A stretch of DNA of 64,000 bases from Paracoccus onubensis (GCF_003591515.1 NZ_QZCG01000001.1:454151-518150); one strand, 5' to 3'; shown: positions 17,379 through 25,828, numbered from the stretch's first letter. A program made the numbers and translations. The notes: generated from the letters alone by a model not told the origin.

Positions 17379-18038
17379 TCAGCCGCCTCCATAGCTGAGA
17401 ATCAGACCGTGCATCAGTCGCGACCAGCCCTCGACTGCGACAAACAGGAAGATCTTAAGCGGGATCGATATGAGTGTGGGCGATACCATCATCATCCCCA
17501 TCGCCATCAGCACGTTGGCGACGATCAGGTCCACGACCAGGAACGGAATATAAAGCAGGAAGCCGATTTCAAAGGCGCGGGTCAGCTCGGACGCAACAAA
17601 GGCGGGAATCAGCACGATCAAGTCGGTATCCTGCAGCGTGGCGCGGGCTTCATCGGACCAGACCGAAGACGAGGCTTCCATGAAGAATTCACGTTCGCGC
17701 GGTTCGGCGAAGCGGGACAGGTAATCGCGTAACGGCTCGGCCAGTGTTTCGCCTGCGGCTAATATGCCTTCGACGCTCTGGGCGTCGACGGGGTTGGTCT
17801 CGAGCGCGCGATACATGTTGCCGACCAATGGCGTCGTCACATAGACGGTCAGGATCAGCGCGATACCGTAAAGCACGAGGTTAGGCGGCGATTGCTGGAC
17901 GCCGAGTGCGTTGCGGATCAGAAAAAGCACCACCGAGATCTTCAGGAACGCGGTCATGGTCACGATCGCCAGCGGCAGTAAGCCGATGGTCGAGATAACG
18001 ACAATGATGGCAAGCAGATTGGGCTGGAACTCGGTCAT
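17379..18038 (-). CDS. sctR: T3SS export apparatus protein SctR
   Basis: 219 residues, SpaP/YscR/HrcR/FliP family, four membrane helices. Family signatures: MTAFLKISVVLFLIRNALG near residue 28, LIPAFVASELTRAFEIGF (about 140) and DLIVANVLMAMGMMMVSP (about 165). No signal peptide as in FliP, fitting an injectisome SctR. Its start overlaps the sctQ stop (ATGA). Core of the export gate. Confidence 0.96.
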   Translation of the reverse strand: MTEFQPNLLAIIVVISTIGLLPLAIVTMTAFLKISVVLFLIRNALGVQQSPPNLVLYGIALILTVYVTTPLVGNMYRALETNPVDAQSVEGILAAGETLAEPLRDYLSRFAEPREREFFMEASSSVWSDEARATLQDTDLIVLIPAFVASELTRAFEIGFLLYIPFLVVDLIVANVLMAMGMMMVSPTLISIPLKIFLFVAVEGWSRLMHGLILSYGGG

Positions 18039-18988
18039 TGGTTATCCGCAAAGAGTTGCAGGACACGTACACCTGTGCCTGCGCCCAGTGCGACGGTTTC
18101 GCCTCGGCCCAGCAGGCTGTCGTCGGTATGGATGTCGAGGGGGGCTCCCTCGAAGACCGCGATCGGCAAGATTGCTCCGGGGACCAGCGCATCCAGCTCT
18201 GCCAGAGTCATGTTGCTGTGGGCTGCAATGAAGGAAAGGCGCGTCTCTGTACCAATCTCTGGCTGGGGCAGGGGAAGAAGGTCCGATTGGATTGCCGGGC
18301 CGTCGGACCTTACGTGAACCGCAGCCGCAACCTTCTGGCCCGCTACCAGGACGGGTGGGCCGGGCTCCAGCATGACGATGTCGCCCGGTTGCAGTGTTGC
18401 GAGTGCATCGCGTGCCAGAAATTGCTGGCCGATCCGCAGGATGACCGGAATCTGGGTTAACATCAGGTCATCGGGCTGGGCCATGGGCGCTTGTCGATCA
18501 AGGTGATCGACAAGACGGTTTGCTAATTCCAGGTCTAGATGCAGGCAAGGTTTATGATGCTGACCTTCGACCTCAAGGTTGATCCCGACGGATAGTGGCG
18601 TATGACCGGGCATGCCACCTGCACGGAAGGGCTGTTCAAGCGCCGCTTCGCAGATCTCTGCCAGATCCTGGCATGCAAACTCGAGCAGCATGGCCAATTG
18701 GTCCGGATCGTGCGGCTGTGGCAGGTCTTGCGTGCTCAGCGCCCATGCAAGCAGATCGTGGGGCAATTCCAGTTGCGCGGCCTGATCTCCCAACCGCAGC
18801 GGTAGCGTAATCCTGTCCGGCACATGTTGGTACGCGCCGATCGTGAACGTAGCGCTGTGTCCCGCAAGTGTCAGAGATACTGGGCTGCGCGGCTGTGTCA
18901 GGCGTGACAACAGGTCAGGTGCGTCGGCTTGCGCGGTAAGCGCCTTCGCAAGAAGCGCGATGCCTGGTTTCATCTGGTCGTAGTTCAT
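18035..18988 (-). CDS. sctQ: T3SS cytoplasmic ring protein SctQ
   Basis: 317 residues from ATG 18988, which overlaps the preceding stop as ATGA; an upstream in-frame ATG would only add residues encoded by the previous gene. The N-terminal part is divergent, while the C-terminus has a SpoA (FliN/YscQ-like) domain: LSFIAAHSNMTLAELDALVPGAILP and a second short block GRGETVALGAGTGVRVLQLF. SctQ forms the sorting platform pods with SctK, SctL and SctN. A second internal SpoA block near residues 190-240 (MLTQIPVILRIGQQFLARDA) also fits. Confidence 0.85.
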   Translation of the reverse strand: MNYDQMKPGIALLAKALTAQADAPDLLSRLTQPRSPVSLTLAGHSATFTIGAYQHVPDRITLPLRLGDQAAQLELPHDLLAWALSTQDLPQPHDPDQLAMLLEFACQDLAEICEAALEQPFRAGGMPGHTPLSVGINLEVEGQHHKPCLHLDLELANRLVDHLDRQAPMAQPDDLMLTQIPVILRIGQQFLARDALATLQPGDIVMLEPGPPVLVAGQKVAAAVHVRSDGPAIQSDLLPLPQPEIGTETRLSFIAAHSNMTLAELDALVPGAILPIAVFEGAPLDIHTDDSLLGRGETVALGAGTGVRVLQLFADNQ

Positions 18989-19461
18989 GGTCCGCTTCGT
19001 CCTGCGATGCGGGGGGTATCCTCGGCTTCCGCCTCGGTCAGGCTTTCCTGGCGTAATCGACACCTGTGGAAAATGTCGTCAAAAAGAACTTGCAGCTTTT
19101 CCCGTCGGCGCAGGCTTTGCCGCCATTCCTGGCTGGCCTTCAGGCTGGCCTGTTCTGCAACGCTGACCGCCGCCTCTGCAGCAGTGAGCGTTGCCGTCAG
19201 TTCTTCGCGCGCGGCAGCTGAATGCAGTGCTCGATCGGCGGCAGCACGCAGATCGTCACCACTAAAGCGATGTTCCAGCAATGCCGCATGCAGATGTGCT
19301 TCGCGCTGTGCTTCATCGTGCTCGTACCCGTTGAGTTGCCGGGCTGCGTTGTCGCGCAGTGCTGCAGCCGCATCGTATTGGTTTCGGGCCTGTGCGGCTG
19401 CGCGAGCGGCGCGGGCCTCGCGCATTTTGCGCAGGTGCAGAAGGCGTTCCAGATCGTTCAT
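18985..19461 (-). CDS. sctO: T3SS stalk protein SctO (YscO/HrpB7-like)
   Basis: 158 residues, almost entirely predicted coiled coil rich in Arg, Ala, Glu (LLHLRKMREARAARAAAQAR at the N-terminus). The YscO/FliJ/HrpB7 family is poorly conserved in sequence but always lies directly after the ATPase gene, as here (ATGA overlaps on both sides). It would insert into the SctN hexamer as a rotor-like stalk and link it to SctV. Called from position, length and coiled-coil content. Confidence 0.75.
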   Translation of the reverse strand: MNDLERLLHLRKMREARAARAAAQARNQYDAAAALRDNAARQLNGYEHDEAQREAHLHAALLEHRFSGDDLRAAADRALHSAAAREELTATLTAAEAAVSVAEQASLKASQEWRQSLRRREKLQVLFDDIFHRCRLRQESLTEAEAEDTPRIAGRSGP

Positions 19462-20789
19462 TTCAGGATCGCTTCCATCTGCGAGATGGTATCGTCCAGA
19501 TTGGCCCCGTCGGTGGTATGCTGGCGCAGGAAGGCATTGATCTTGGGCTGGAGATCGATGGCAGTATCCACTTTGGGATCGGCACCCCTGATATATTCGC
19601 CAGCGCGCAACAAAAGCTCGATTTCGCGATAGGTGGCCATATTGTCCCGGATGCGCGCGGCCAGTTCCTGGTGACGGGCATTCGTCACCGCGTTCATCAG
19701 GCGGCTTCGGCTTTGCAGGACATCGATTGCCGGAAAATGCCCTCGCTGCGCCAGATCCGCGGATAGCATGATGTGACCGTCCAGGATTGACTTGGTTTCC
19801 TCGGCTACAGGGTCAAGTGTCATGTCGCCTTCGGTGAGGACCGTATAGATGCCGGTGATCGAACCGGTTTTTCCGGGACCTGCACGCTCAAGCAGGCGCG
19901 GCAGGTCGGAAAAAAACGAGGGTGGAAAGCCGCGCCTCGTTGGCGGCTCGCCTGCGGCAAGGCCGATTTCGCGCTGTGCCCGGGCAAACCGGGTGACCGA
20001 ATCCAACAGCAGCAGCACATCAAGGCCAAGATCGCGAAAGAACTCGGCCACGGTCGTCGCGGCGTGGGCGCATTTGACCCGTTCGATCGCTGGACGGTCC
20101 GAGTTGGTGACGACCGCCACTGTGCGTGTACGGGCGGCAGGTGGAAGCTGCACCTCCAACAATTCGCGCACCTCGCGTCCGCGTTCTCCTACAAGTCCGA
20201 TCACGATGACATCTGCTTCGGAGCCGGTAACAATGGCCGAGAGCAATGTGGATTTGCCGCTGCCCGGTTCTCCGAAGATCCCGATTCGCTGGCCTCGCGC
20301 GATAGTCATCAGCCCGTCGATGGCACTGACGCCCAAGGCCAGGGGCTGACGCACGATCTGGCGTGACAGTGGCGGTGGCGGTTCCGACTGAACGGGACGC
20401 AGAACGCAGTCCCTGAGGGGAAGGGCGTCGGGTTCCAGCGGGCGTCCCATCGGATCGATAGCGCGACCAAGCAAAGCTTCGCCGACCGGGATCTGCAAGG
20501 TGCGGCCGGTGGGGATCACCTCGCATTGAGCCGAGAGGCCGTGCAGGTCGCCGATCGCGCTCAGCACGACGAGGTTATCCTCGAAGCCAATGACTTCGGC
20601 AGGGATTAGCCGGTCGTTAACGGGATCGCGCAGGTGGCACAATTCACCAATGCGGGCGGTGGGGAGGCTGGCATGGACGAGAATGCCGCGCACTTCGCGC
20701 ACGCGTCCATGTACGGGGCGCGGCTCCACACGTGTTACAGCGGCGGACAGGCGCGGCAACAAGGCCGAGAGGTCAAGGGTGTCCTTCAT
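19458..20789 (-). CDS. sctN: T3SS ATPase SctN
   Basis: 443 residues from ATG 20789 (overlapping the sctL stop as ATGA; a longer frame upstream lies within sctL). F1/FliI-type ATPase: Walker A GEPGSGKST (about residue 172), GLVGERGREVRELLE, Walker B-like VLLLLDSVTRFARAQREIGL, and VYTVLTEGDM-type switch region. SctN unfolds substrates and strips chaperones at the injectisome base. Placement between SctL and SctO is the canonical order. Confidence 0.96.
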   Translation of the reverse strand: MKDTLDLSALLPRLSAAVTRVEPRPVHGRVREVRGILVHASLPTARIGELCHLRDPVNDRLIPAEVIGFEDNLVVLSAIGDLHGLSAQCEVIPTGRTLQIPVGEALLGRAIDPMGRPLEPDALPLRDCVLRPVQSEPPPPLSRQIVRQPLALGVSAIDGLMTIARGQRIGIFGEPGSGKSTLLSAIVTGSEADVIVIGLVGERGREVRELLEVQLPPAARTRTVAVVTNSDRPAIERVKCAHAATTVAEFFRDLGLDVLLLLDSVTRFARAQREIGLAAGEPPTRRGFPPSFFSDLPRLLERAGPGKTGSITGIYTVLTEGDMTLDPVAEETKSILDGHIMLSADLAQRGHFPAIDVLQSRSRLMNAVTNARHQELAARIRDNMATYREIELLLRAGEYIRGADPKVDTAIDLQPKINAFLRQHTTDGANLDDTISQMEAILK

Positions 20790-21370
20790 GCGCCGTCCAT
20801 CGCGCGACGATAGGCCGCGATCTGGGCGTCGAGGCTGATATCGATACTGCTGACCGGGCTGGTCAGGATGCATCGCCGCCCGGTCAGGTGACGGTCGGGT
20901 ACCACGCGTAACCCTTGGTCGGAGGCAAGCTGCGCCTCAACCTGCGCCATCAGGTCCGGTGGAACGGAAAGCGTGATCGCATGCGACTCGCGAAACTCCT
21001 TCAAGGCGCGTCGCGTGGCTTGCACGATTAGTGCCGCATCGTCCATCTGGTCTAATATTTCGTGCAGAATGATCAGCACCAGGTCGGCCAGCTGTGACTG
21101 AATGCCCGCCAGGTAGCGCGTGACGTCATCCTGCGTGCGCAGCAGCAGTTCGGCGGCTTCACTCTCGCCTTGAGTACGCCCGGACTGGCGGCCCTCCTCG
21201 CGGGCCAGCGCTACAACCCCTTCGGCACTTTCGCGTATGGCCTCGGCCTCGGCCCGAGCTTTGTTCAGAAAGGCGAAGCCGTTCTGCCAGGCTTCGGCTT
21301 CGTCGGGGCGAAGGATCGTTGCATGTGGCCGGTCGGGCAGGGCAGTGACCGAAGGGGCGGGCGAATTCAT
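20786..21370 (-). CDS. sctL: T3SS stator protein SctL (NolV/HrpB5-like)
   Basis: 194 residues. The N-terminal half is Ala/Glu-rich helix (EAWQNGFAFLNKARAEAEAI), and the C-terminal half fits the FliH/YscL domain that binds the ATPase N-terminus (ending VSSIDISLDAQIAAYRRAM, the usual last block before sctN). It overlaps its neighbours on both sides by ATGA. SctL regulates SctN and links it to SctQ. Confident from context plus the C-terminal motif. Confidence 0.85.
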   Translation of the reverse strand: MNSPAPSVTALPDRPHATILRPDEAEAWQNGFAFLNKARAEAEAIRESAEGVVALAREEGRQSGRTQGESEAAELLLRTQDDVTRYLAGIQSQLADLVLIILHEILDQMDDAALIVQATRRALKEFRESHAITLSVPPDLMAQVEAQLASDQGLRVVPDRHLTGRRCILTSPVSSIDISLDAQIAAYRRAMDGA

Positions 21371-21921
21371 CGGATGTCCTTCTGCTCCAGCGCCAAGCGT
21401 CGCATGATTTGTGGGCCATGCGACAGGATGACGGGATCGTTTGTATGCGGCAGGCTATCATCATCTGGCCAGGACAGGGCCGCGCGCATATGCAGAATGG
21501 GAGGCAGGTCTGACAGCCAGGCGGCGAGACAGGCGATGCCATCATCCGCTATGATTTGAAACTCCGTGCCTTCTTCCGGAGCCTGACGATCGGCGGAGAG
21601 GTCTGCATGCGCACGTGCCGCGACCAATGCCGGTTCCCCGAAATGCGCAACGAAATCGGAGATGACGGGGCCGCGGATTTCCTGCAAAATCCGCCTCGCA
21701 TGCAGAACAACACCTGCATGGCCGGCTAATTGCTCCAGCGGCTCGCGGCCCAGTGAGATGAGGATACCGTCTGCCTCCGAGACCGATGGAGCGACATCTA
21801 GTGAAAAAAGTGCTTCGATACGATCTGCGAAACGAGGTTCGGTCAGCAGTCGCCCGGCTACGGCCTCGGTCAATGGCGGCGAGAAGCGTGCCGCGAGCCG
21901 CGCGGGATGCAGGGTGTTCAC
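21367..21921 (-). CDS. sctK: T3SS sorting-platform protein, SctK-like (NolU/HrpB4 position)
   Basis: 184 residues from GTG 21921, which overlaps the sctJ stop as GTGA. The sequence (VNTLHPARLAARFSPPL at the start, then a mostly helical body) is not diagnostic, but the slot between sctJ and sctL is that of SctK in rhizobial (NolU), Hrp2 (HrpB4) and Ysc systems. SctK connects the sorting platform pods to the SctD ring. The family is very divergent, so the call rests mainly on gene order and length. Confidence 0.6.
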   Translation of the reverse strand: MNTLHPARLAARFSPPLTEAVAGRLLTEPRFADRIEALFSLDVAPSVSEADGILISLGREPLEQLAGHAGVVLHARRILQEIRGPVISDFVAHFGEPALVAARAHADLSADRQAPEEGTEFQIIADDGIACLAAWLSDLPPILHMRAALSWPDDDSLPHTNDPVILSHGPQIMRRLALEQKDIR

Positions 21922-22697
21922 TCGCTCGGCTCCAGAAGATAGGCTTGTGGGCGGCTGCGACGGTGCCACAGGAACCAGGCCAATGCTGTTCCCGTGCCAA
22001 GCGCAACGGCAGACAATGCCGACAGCAGCACGACAAGCCGCGCGTAACTGCCGGGCAGCACCCAGATGCCAAGCAGCGACTTCATCTCCGGGGCCTGTGC
22101 CGAGCTGATCTCCGATGTGGCCACGCTTGGCACGACCGAGACCTTGTCATAGGTCAGGCCGGAAATACTGTTTGCCACCAGTGTCTTGATCTGTGGAATC
22201 AGTGCCTGTACATCCATCTCGCTGTCATGGCGGATAAATACGGAAGCTGAAGACGGCTGGGCATTGCGGCGCAGCGGATCGTTGTCGGGCAGGACGATAT
22301 GCACCCGGGCGACCTGCACTCCGTCTATTTCCGTGACTGTGTGTGACAATTCTTCGGACAGTGCAAACAGCATCCGCGCGCGTTCTTGCGTGGGAGAGGC
22401 GACAAGACCATCCTGCTGGAACACATCGCCCATCGACGCAAATTTCTGCCGTGGCAATCCTGCCTGGGCCAGCACATCCACAGCCTGCGAAAACCGGGCC
22501 TTGTCGACTCGCACGGTCATGCGACCATCGTCCTGCAGCATGCGGCTGGCGGGAATGTTGTTCCGCTCAAGCGTCGCGATCATGGAATTGGCCTCGGGCT
22601 CATCAAGATTGGTGTAGAGATCCTCCTGGCAGGCTGCCAAGGCCAGAATGGCAGCGACCGCCAGGATGCGGATGACCGTCTTACTGCCGGCGATCAT
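21918..22697 (-). CDS. sctJ: T3SS inner ring lipoprotein SctJ
   Basis: 259 residues with a lipoprotein signal peptide (AAILALAAC, lipidated Cys near residue 23), YscJ/MxiJ/PrgK/FliF-N domain containing EANSMIATLERNNIPA and VARVHIVLPDNDPL, and a C-terminal membrane helix (LVVLLSALSAVALGTGTALA, about 222-243) with short cytoplasmic tail. It forms the inner-membrane ring with SctD. Upstream SctI ends 3 bases before it; SctK overlaps its end. Confidence 0.95.
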   Translation of the reverse strand: MIAGSKTVIRILAVAAILALAACQEDLYTNLDEPEANSMIATLERNNIPASRMLQDDGRMTVRVDKARFSQAVDVLAQAGLPRQKFASMGDVFQQDGLVASPTQERARMLFALSEELSHTVTEIDGVQVARVHIVLPDNDPLRRNAQPSSASVFIRHDSEMDVQALIPQIKTLVANSISGLTYDKVSVVPSVATSEISSAQAPEMKSLLGIWVLPGSYARLVVLLSALSAVALGTGTALAWFLWHRRSRPQAYLLEPSE

Positions 22698-22699
22698 GG

Positions 22700-23137
22700 T
22701 TATTGTCCGCGCAGAAGCGTATTGGCCGCACCCGCGACCTGAGTGGCTCCGCGGACGACAAGCTGGGTTTCGATCGCGTGGTCGAACATCAGGCTAAGGG
22801 AATCGATCGCCCGGTCCAGCTGACTGTCCTGAACCGAGTTCTGCGTTGGCGGCTGCGAAGGTGGAATGACATCTTGGCCGGGCTGCAGGCTGACGAACTG
22901 TGCGCTGGAGGTTCCAGCATGATCCAGAAGCGCCTGCGAGCGTTCGCTGAGCGACATGCTGCGCTGCGCGAAGCCCTGCAGGGATTGCATAACCTGGCTG
23001 CCAAGTTGGGCGGGGCTGGGGTTTTCGGGCAGCTGCTGCGCATGGATTGCAGCATGTTCGAACAGGTTTTCGATCTGGACCGTATCCTGGACGGGATTTG
23101 TCGCGACGGTCCCCGCGGCACCTTCGGCTATCGTCAT
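22700..23137 (-). CDS. sctI: T3SS inner rod protein SctI (NolB/HrpB2-like)
   Basis: 145 residues, starting at ATG 23137 with AGAGG upstream. The C-terminal helix ends VVRGATQVAGAANTLLRGQ; the last residues TLLRGQ are typical of HrpB2 and related inner-rod/early-substrate proteins. The N-terminal two thirds are polar and low-complexity (Gln, Ser, Pro). The position directly upstream of sctJ is the standard one for SctI. SctI anchors the needle in the export gate and is itself exported by the system. Confidence 0.75.
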   Translation of the reverse strand: MTIAEGAAGTVATNPVQDTVQIENLFEHAAIHAQQLPENPSPAQLGSQVMQSLQGFAQRSMSLSERSQALLDHAGTSSAQFVSLQPGQDVIPPSQPPTQNSVQDSQLDRAIDSLSLMFDHAIETQLVVRGATQVAGAANTLLRGQ

Positions 23138-23186
23138 CTTATACCTCTGAACGGTTGGCGAGGGTCCAAGATCCCTGACCGTTTGA

Positions 23187-23408
23187 TCATTCGTCCGACA
23201 TTGCCTCGTTCAGGATGTCATTGGCGCGGGGCATGATAATCATCTGACCGCCGATGGTAATGGCGCCCTCGATCATCATGTCCTCAAGCTCGGGGGTCAT
23301 TTCGCTGCCCTGGTTTTCCTGAGCGTTCTGCACCGCCACATCGAATGCGGCTTCGTCATTCGATGTGACCGCAGCGGACTCGCTGCCGGAAACGGGGGGG
23401 ATAGCCAT
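23187..23408 (-). CDS. Small T3SS protein, candidate needle/early substrate
   Basis: 73 residues from ATG 23408 (GAAAGGA 8-14 bases upstream; the longer frame upstream lies in sctC1). No signal peptide. Its first 26 residues align without gaps with the peptide at 24273-24431: both read MA-x-x-PVSG ... EAAFD-x-A, 13 identities. The rest is helical (ELEDMMIEGAITIGGQMII), ending NEAMSDE. Length and location between the secretin half and the inner rod suit a needle subunit, tip component or another early substrate. I cannot decide which. Confidence 0.65.
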   Translation of the reverse strand: MAIPPVSGSESAAVTSNDEAAFDVAVQNAQENQGSEMTPELEDMMIEGAITIGGQMIIMPRANDILNEAMSDE

Positions 23409-23424
23409 GGGAAATCCTTTCTCG

Positions 23425-24090
23425 TTAGGGTTGGTTGTCCGGTGCCGTCGTAGCAACTTCCTCGGTGCCAAGGCCGCCGCGATAGACGCGCACGCGTGGA
23501 TCGTCGCCCGAGGCGGTGCGCCTTGGCTGGATGCCATTGAGATACTGCTCGACCGTTGCGATATAGGCAGGCGGACCGGAGACCGAGATCATCGAGCCAT
23601 CACCGGCGCTGCGGATACTGAAACGCTCATCGGCAAGGCCAAGCTCTTGCATGCCTCCGATAATTTCCGCGCTGCCATGCCCGCTTGCGGGGATCAGTCG
23701 CGTAACATATTCGTTGGCGGCACTGACATGCAGGACCGAGCCGTCGAAATACCATGTCAGGCCGTTCTGTTCGGACAGGTGCTGGAGAAACTCTTCGGCC
23801 GTCTTGGCCGTGACCTGGCCGATCACGCGGCCCCTCACCGCATCGGTTAGTGATACCGCGATGCCCAGATTGCGACCGAATTCAGTCAGTGTCAGACGTA
23901 TATCCTGATCCAGAATGACATAGTCATAAGGGGTGTCGGACCATTCGGGGGCGGCAGCGAAAGCTTTCGCGCCGAGTCCCAGTGCCAAGACGATGGCCAT
24001 CCCTCTGACGCCGCGACGGGCGGAAGAGACAGCAGTATGGCGCCAACAGGCTTGGGAGATCAGCGGATACATGACGCGTAGAAACCACAT
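23425..24090 (-). CDS. sctC1: T3SS secretin N-terminal half SctC1 (RhcC1-like)
   Basis: 221 residues: signal peptide (AIVLALGLGAKAFAAA), then the N0 domain (ILDQDIRLTLTEFGRNLGI, GRVIGQVTAKTAEEFLQ) and a following small domain with ERFSIRSAGDGSMISVSGPP that fits the secretin N1-type fold of T3SS. It stops before any pore domain. In rhizobia the secretin is likewise split into rhcC1 (periplasmic N-domains) and rhcC2 (pore). Here the pore half is 4.3 kb away on the other strand. It is the first gene of the leftward operon. Confidence 0.85.
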   Translation of the reverse strand: MWFLRVMYPLISQACWRHTAVSSARRGVRGMAIVLALGLGAKAFAAAPEWSDTPYDYVILDQDIRLTLTEFGRNLGIAVSLTDAVRGRVIGQVTAKTAEEFLQHLSEQNGLTWYFDGSVLHVSAANEYVTRLIPASGHGSAEIIGGMQELGLADERFSIRSAGDGSMISVSGPPAYIATVEQYLNGIQPRRTASGDDPRVRVYRGGLGTEEVATTAPDNQP

Positions 24091-24272
24091 CAGCCTTGCA
24101 GATTTATGACAACCTCAGGTGGTGAATTTCCGCCTATCACTTGGATATTATGCAAAACTTTTACATAGAGCCTGTTTGTATATCCCGACGGTGCAAGGCG
24201 TTCGGATGGGTTCGGGCCAGAATCTGCGAGCGTGTTCCGTTGCAAAATGAAACGTTTCTAGGAGTTGAAATC
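24091..24272. promoter_or_regulatory. Divergent T3SS promoter region
   Basis: 182 bases separate the leftward operon (sctC1 to sctT) from the rightward one (needle-like peptide, sctD onward). The part at 24120-24200 is AT-richer than the genes. I could not identify a tts box, PIP box or hrp box by eye, and no T3SS regulator gene is present in the window, so control is unknown. Confidence 0.5.
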
Positions 24273-24431
24273 ATGGCTACGACCCCTGTTTCCGGCGGTG
24301 GCGCAGACGCTGCGATCGCGAAAATGGAAGCCGCTTTCGACGCGGCGATCGAGAAATCGGCAAAAATCACCGAGATCACAACTGAGAAGAAAACCGAACT
24401 CGACGCCACCAAGCAGCGTCCGCAGAACTGA
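24273..24431 (+). CDS. 52-residue needle-like T3SS peptide
   Basis: Starts at ATG 24273 with AGGAG 7-11 bases upstream. MATTPVSGGGADAAIAK, then one amphipathic helix (MEAAFDAAIEKSAKITEI) and the tail KKTELDATKQRPQN. Small, helical and lacking a Sec signal, it has the character of a needle (SctF) or related early substrate, but it is shorter than usual needles (70-85) and lacks their common C-terminal helix. Its N-terminus matches the protein at 23187-23408 and its C-terminus the one at 15786-16244, so it links a family of three. A strong terminator follows, so it can be made in excess over sctD, as fits a needle subunit. Confidence 0.75.
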   Translation: MATTPVSGGGADAAIAKMEAAFDAAIEKSAKITEITTEKKTELDATKQRPQN

Positions 24432-24439
24432 TGTTCGGT

Positions 24440-24477
24440 GGCGCAGGTGGCCTTGTTCCGCCTGCGCCTCTTTTTTC
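24440..24477 (+). terminator. Rho-independent terminator
   Basis: GGCGCAGG and CCTGCGCC form an 8-bp stem (with further GG/CC pairing inside), followed directly by TCTTTTTTCT. It lies 8 bases after the needle-like peptide and 22 before sctD, so it likely attenuates transcription into the sctD operon and lets the peptide be produced in larger amounts. Confidence 0.85.
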
Positions 24478-24498
24478 TGAACTCAAGGCAAGTATGCA

Positions 24499-25410
24499 GT
24501 GACAAGTAGCGTCCAATCACCCGGTCGGACAGAGATCGCGATCAGAAGCCCGCGAACGGCCGGCCTGACACTCAGCGTGCTTGACGGGATACATCGTGGC
24601 GTTACGACTGCCATCGAAGGTGGTAGCTGTACGATCGGTGCAGCCAGTGATCGCGATGTCGTACTTGCTGACGAGAATGTTGCACCTGATCACCTGAGAC
24701 TGCGCTTCTACGGCCGGCAGGTTGCGATTGATGCTGTTGGCGGGGATGCGAGGGTCGAAGGACTGCCGCTGATCCGCAAGGGTCACGGTTGCCGCGTGAC
24801 ATTGCCGATTGTGGTCAGTCTTGGTGCGGCGCGCATTCGGCTGGGCCGCGATGTCCGGCAGGCGGGGCGTCTGCAACACTGGTTGCCTGCCGGTGCCGTT
24901 GCGCTGGTACTCGTGATCGGCGGTCTGTTGCTGGCAAACCAGTCAAGCGGCTATGGCGCGGCCAACAAGACAACAGCGGCCAGCGGCAATGAGATGAGTC
25001 GCCAAGGCGTGATCCCCGCGGATGGTTCTGTTGCCGAGGCGCTGCGGCAACATCTGGCGGATGCCGGCCTCGATGGCCTGGCCGTAACGGAAAACGACCG
25101 TCATCTCAGTGTCTCTGGTACGGTGCCGGAAGACGGGTTAGCCGCCTGGACCGACGTACAGCACTGGTTTGATGGCAGTTATGGCGCGCGCTATGTACTT
25201 TCCAGTCGCGTGACCACTGCCGCACCTGCAGGCGTGCCTGAGTTTTCGTTTCAGGCGGTTTGGTTTGGCATGCGTCCCTATGTTGTCGATGCCCAGGGCC
25301 AGCGCCGCTACCCGGGGGCCGCACTGCAGGACGGCTGGGTGCTGAAATCGATCGGTCCTGATGGGATCACGGTCTCGCGGAACGGAACAGATTTCCTGCT
25401 GAACACATGA
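24499..25410 (+). CDS. sctD: T3SS outer inner-membrane ring protein SctD
   Basis: 303 residues from GTG 24499. Cytoplasmic FHA-like N-terminal domain (LSVLDGIHRG, SCTIGAASDRDVVLADENVAPDHLRL in part), one membrane helix (AGAVALVLVIGGLLLANQ, about 132-150) and a periplasmic part with one BON-like ring domain (VSGTVPEDGLAAWTDV). This is the YscD/PrgH architecture but short (family 360-420), with fewer periplasmic ring modules. SctD contacts the secretin outside and the sorting platform inside. First structural gene of the rightward operon. Confidence 0.85.
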   Translation: MTSSVQSPGRTEIAIRSPRTAGLTLSVLDGIHRGVTTAIEGGSCTIGAASDRDVVLADENVAPDHLRLRFYGRQVAIDAVGGDARVEGLPLIRKGHGCRVTLPIVVSLGAARIRLGRDVRQAGRLQHWLPAGAVALVLVIGGLLLANQSSGYGAANKTTAASGNEMSRQGVIPADGSVAEALRQHLADAGLDGLAVTENDRHLSVSGTVPEDGLAAWTDVQHWFDGSYGARYVLSSRVTTAAPAGVPEFSFQAVWFGMRPYVVDAQGQRRYPGAALQDGWVLKSIGPDGITVSRNGTDFLLNT

Positions 25411-25438
25411 TAACCTGCCCCTCAATCCGATCTGCGGC

Positions 25439-25828
25439 ATGAGCCGGATCACTCGCCACAGCCATGGCGTCGAACGCCACCGTCTGGACAGCGCCCTGGT
25501 CACCGCCGGCCAGGGTGCCGATGCCTTGACCCGGGCACAGATCGCAACATTTGAGAATATTCTCCGCCAAAGCCGCCGTGGCAAGGGTGCAGGTCGCCGG
25601 TCGCTGCGGGACGAGATCGAGAGCCTGACCATGCCCGAGATCGGCGATCCCGGCATCTTCACCGCGGGCCGCATGAGCGATCTTCTGACTCATGTGATCG
25701 ACGCGGTCCTCCCGCAACTGGACATGCACGAGGACGTCATGGACATCACCGGAGCGATGTTGCGCGAGGAAATTGAAAACCAGCGCGAAATCCAGGACCG
25801 TATCAGCGAAGGCGGATGGCATGAATGA
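25439..25828 (+). CDS. sctX: Probable SctX (YscX-like early substrate)
   Basis: 129 residues, close to YscX (122). The start MSRITRHSHGVERHRLDSAL resembles the YscX start as I recall it (MSRI-T-x-x-H-x-GIE), and a central DPGIF block followed by helices also fits. The strongest support is order: the next two genes are SctY and SctV, exactly as yscX-yscY-yscV in Yersinia. SctX is exported early, is chaperoned by SctY and binds the SctV ring. Sequence match is weak, so a different small T3SS protein is possible. Confidence 0.65.
   Translation: MSRITRHSHGVERHRLDSALVTAGQGADALTRAQIATFENILRQSRRGKGAGRRSLRDEIESLTMPEIGDPGIFTAGRMSDLLTHVIDAVLPQLDMHEDVMDITGAMLREEIENQREIQDRISEGGWHE

Noticed and set aside
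16291..20789. Flagellar export genes (FliR/Q/P, FliI)
   Set aside because: No flagellar hook, rod or filament genes nearby; secretin halves, SctD with FHA domain and translocon gene show a non-flagellar system.
24091..24272. tts box, PIP box or hrp box upstream of the T3SS operons
   Set aside because: Looked for the known consensus spacings by eye and found no convincing match.
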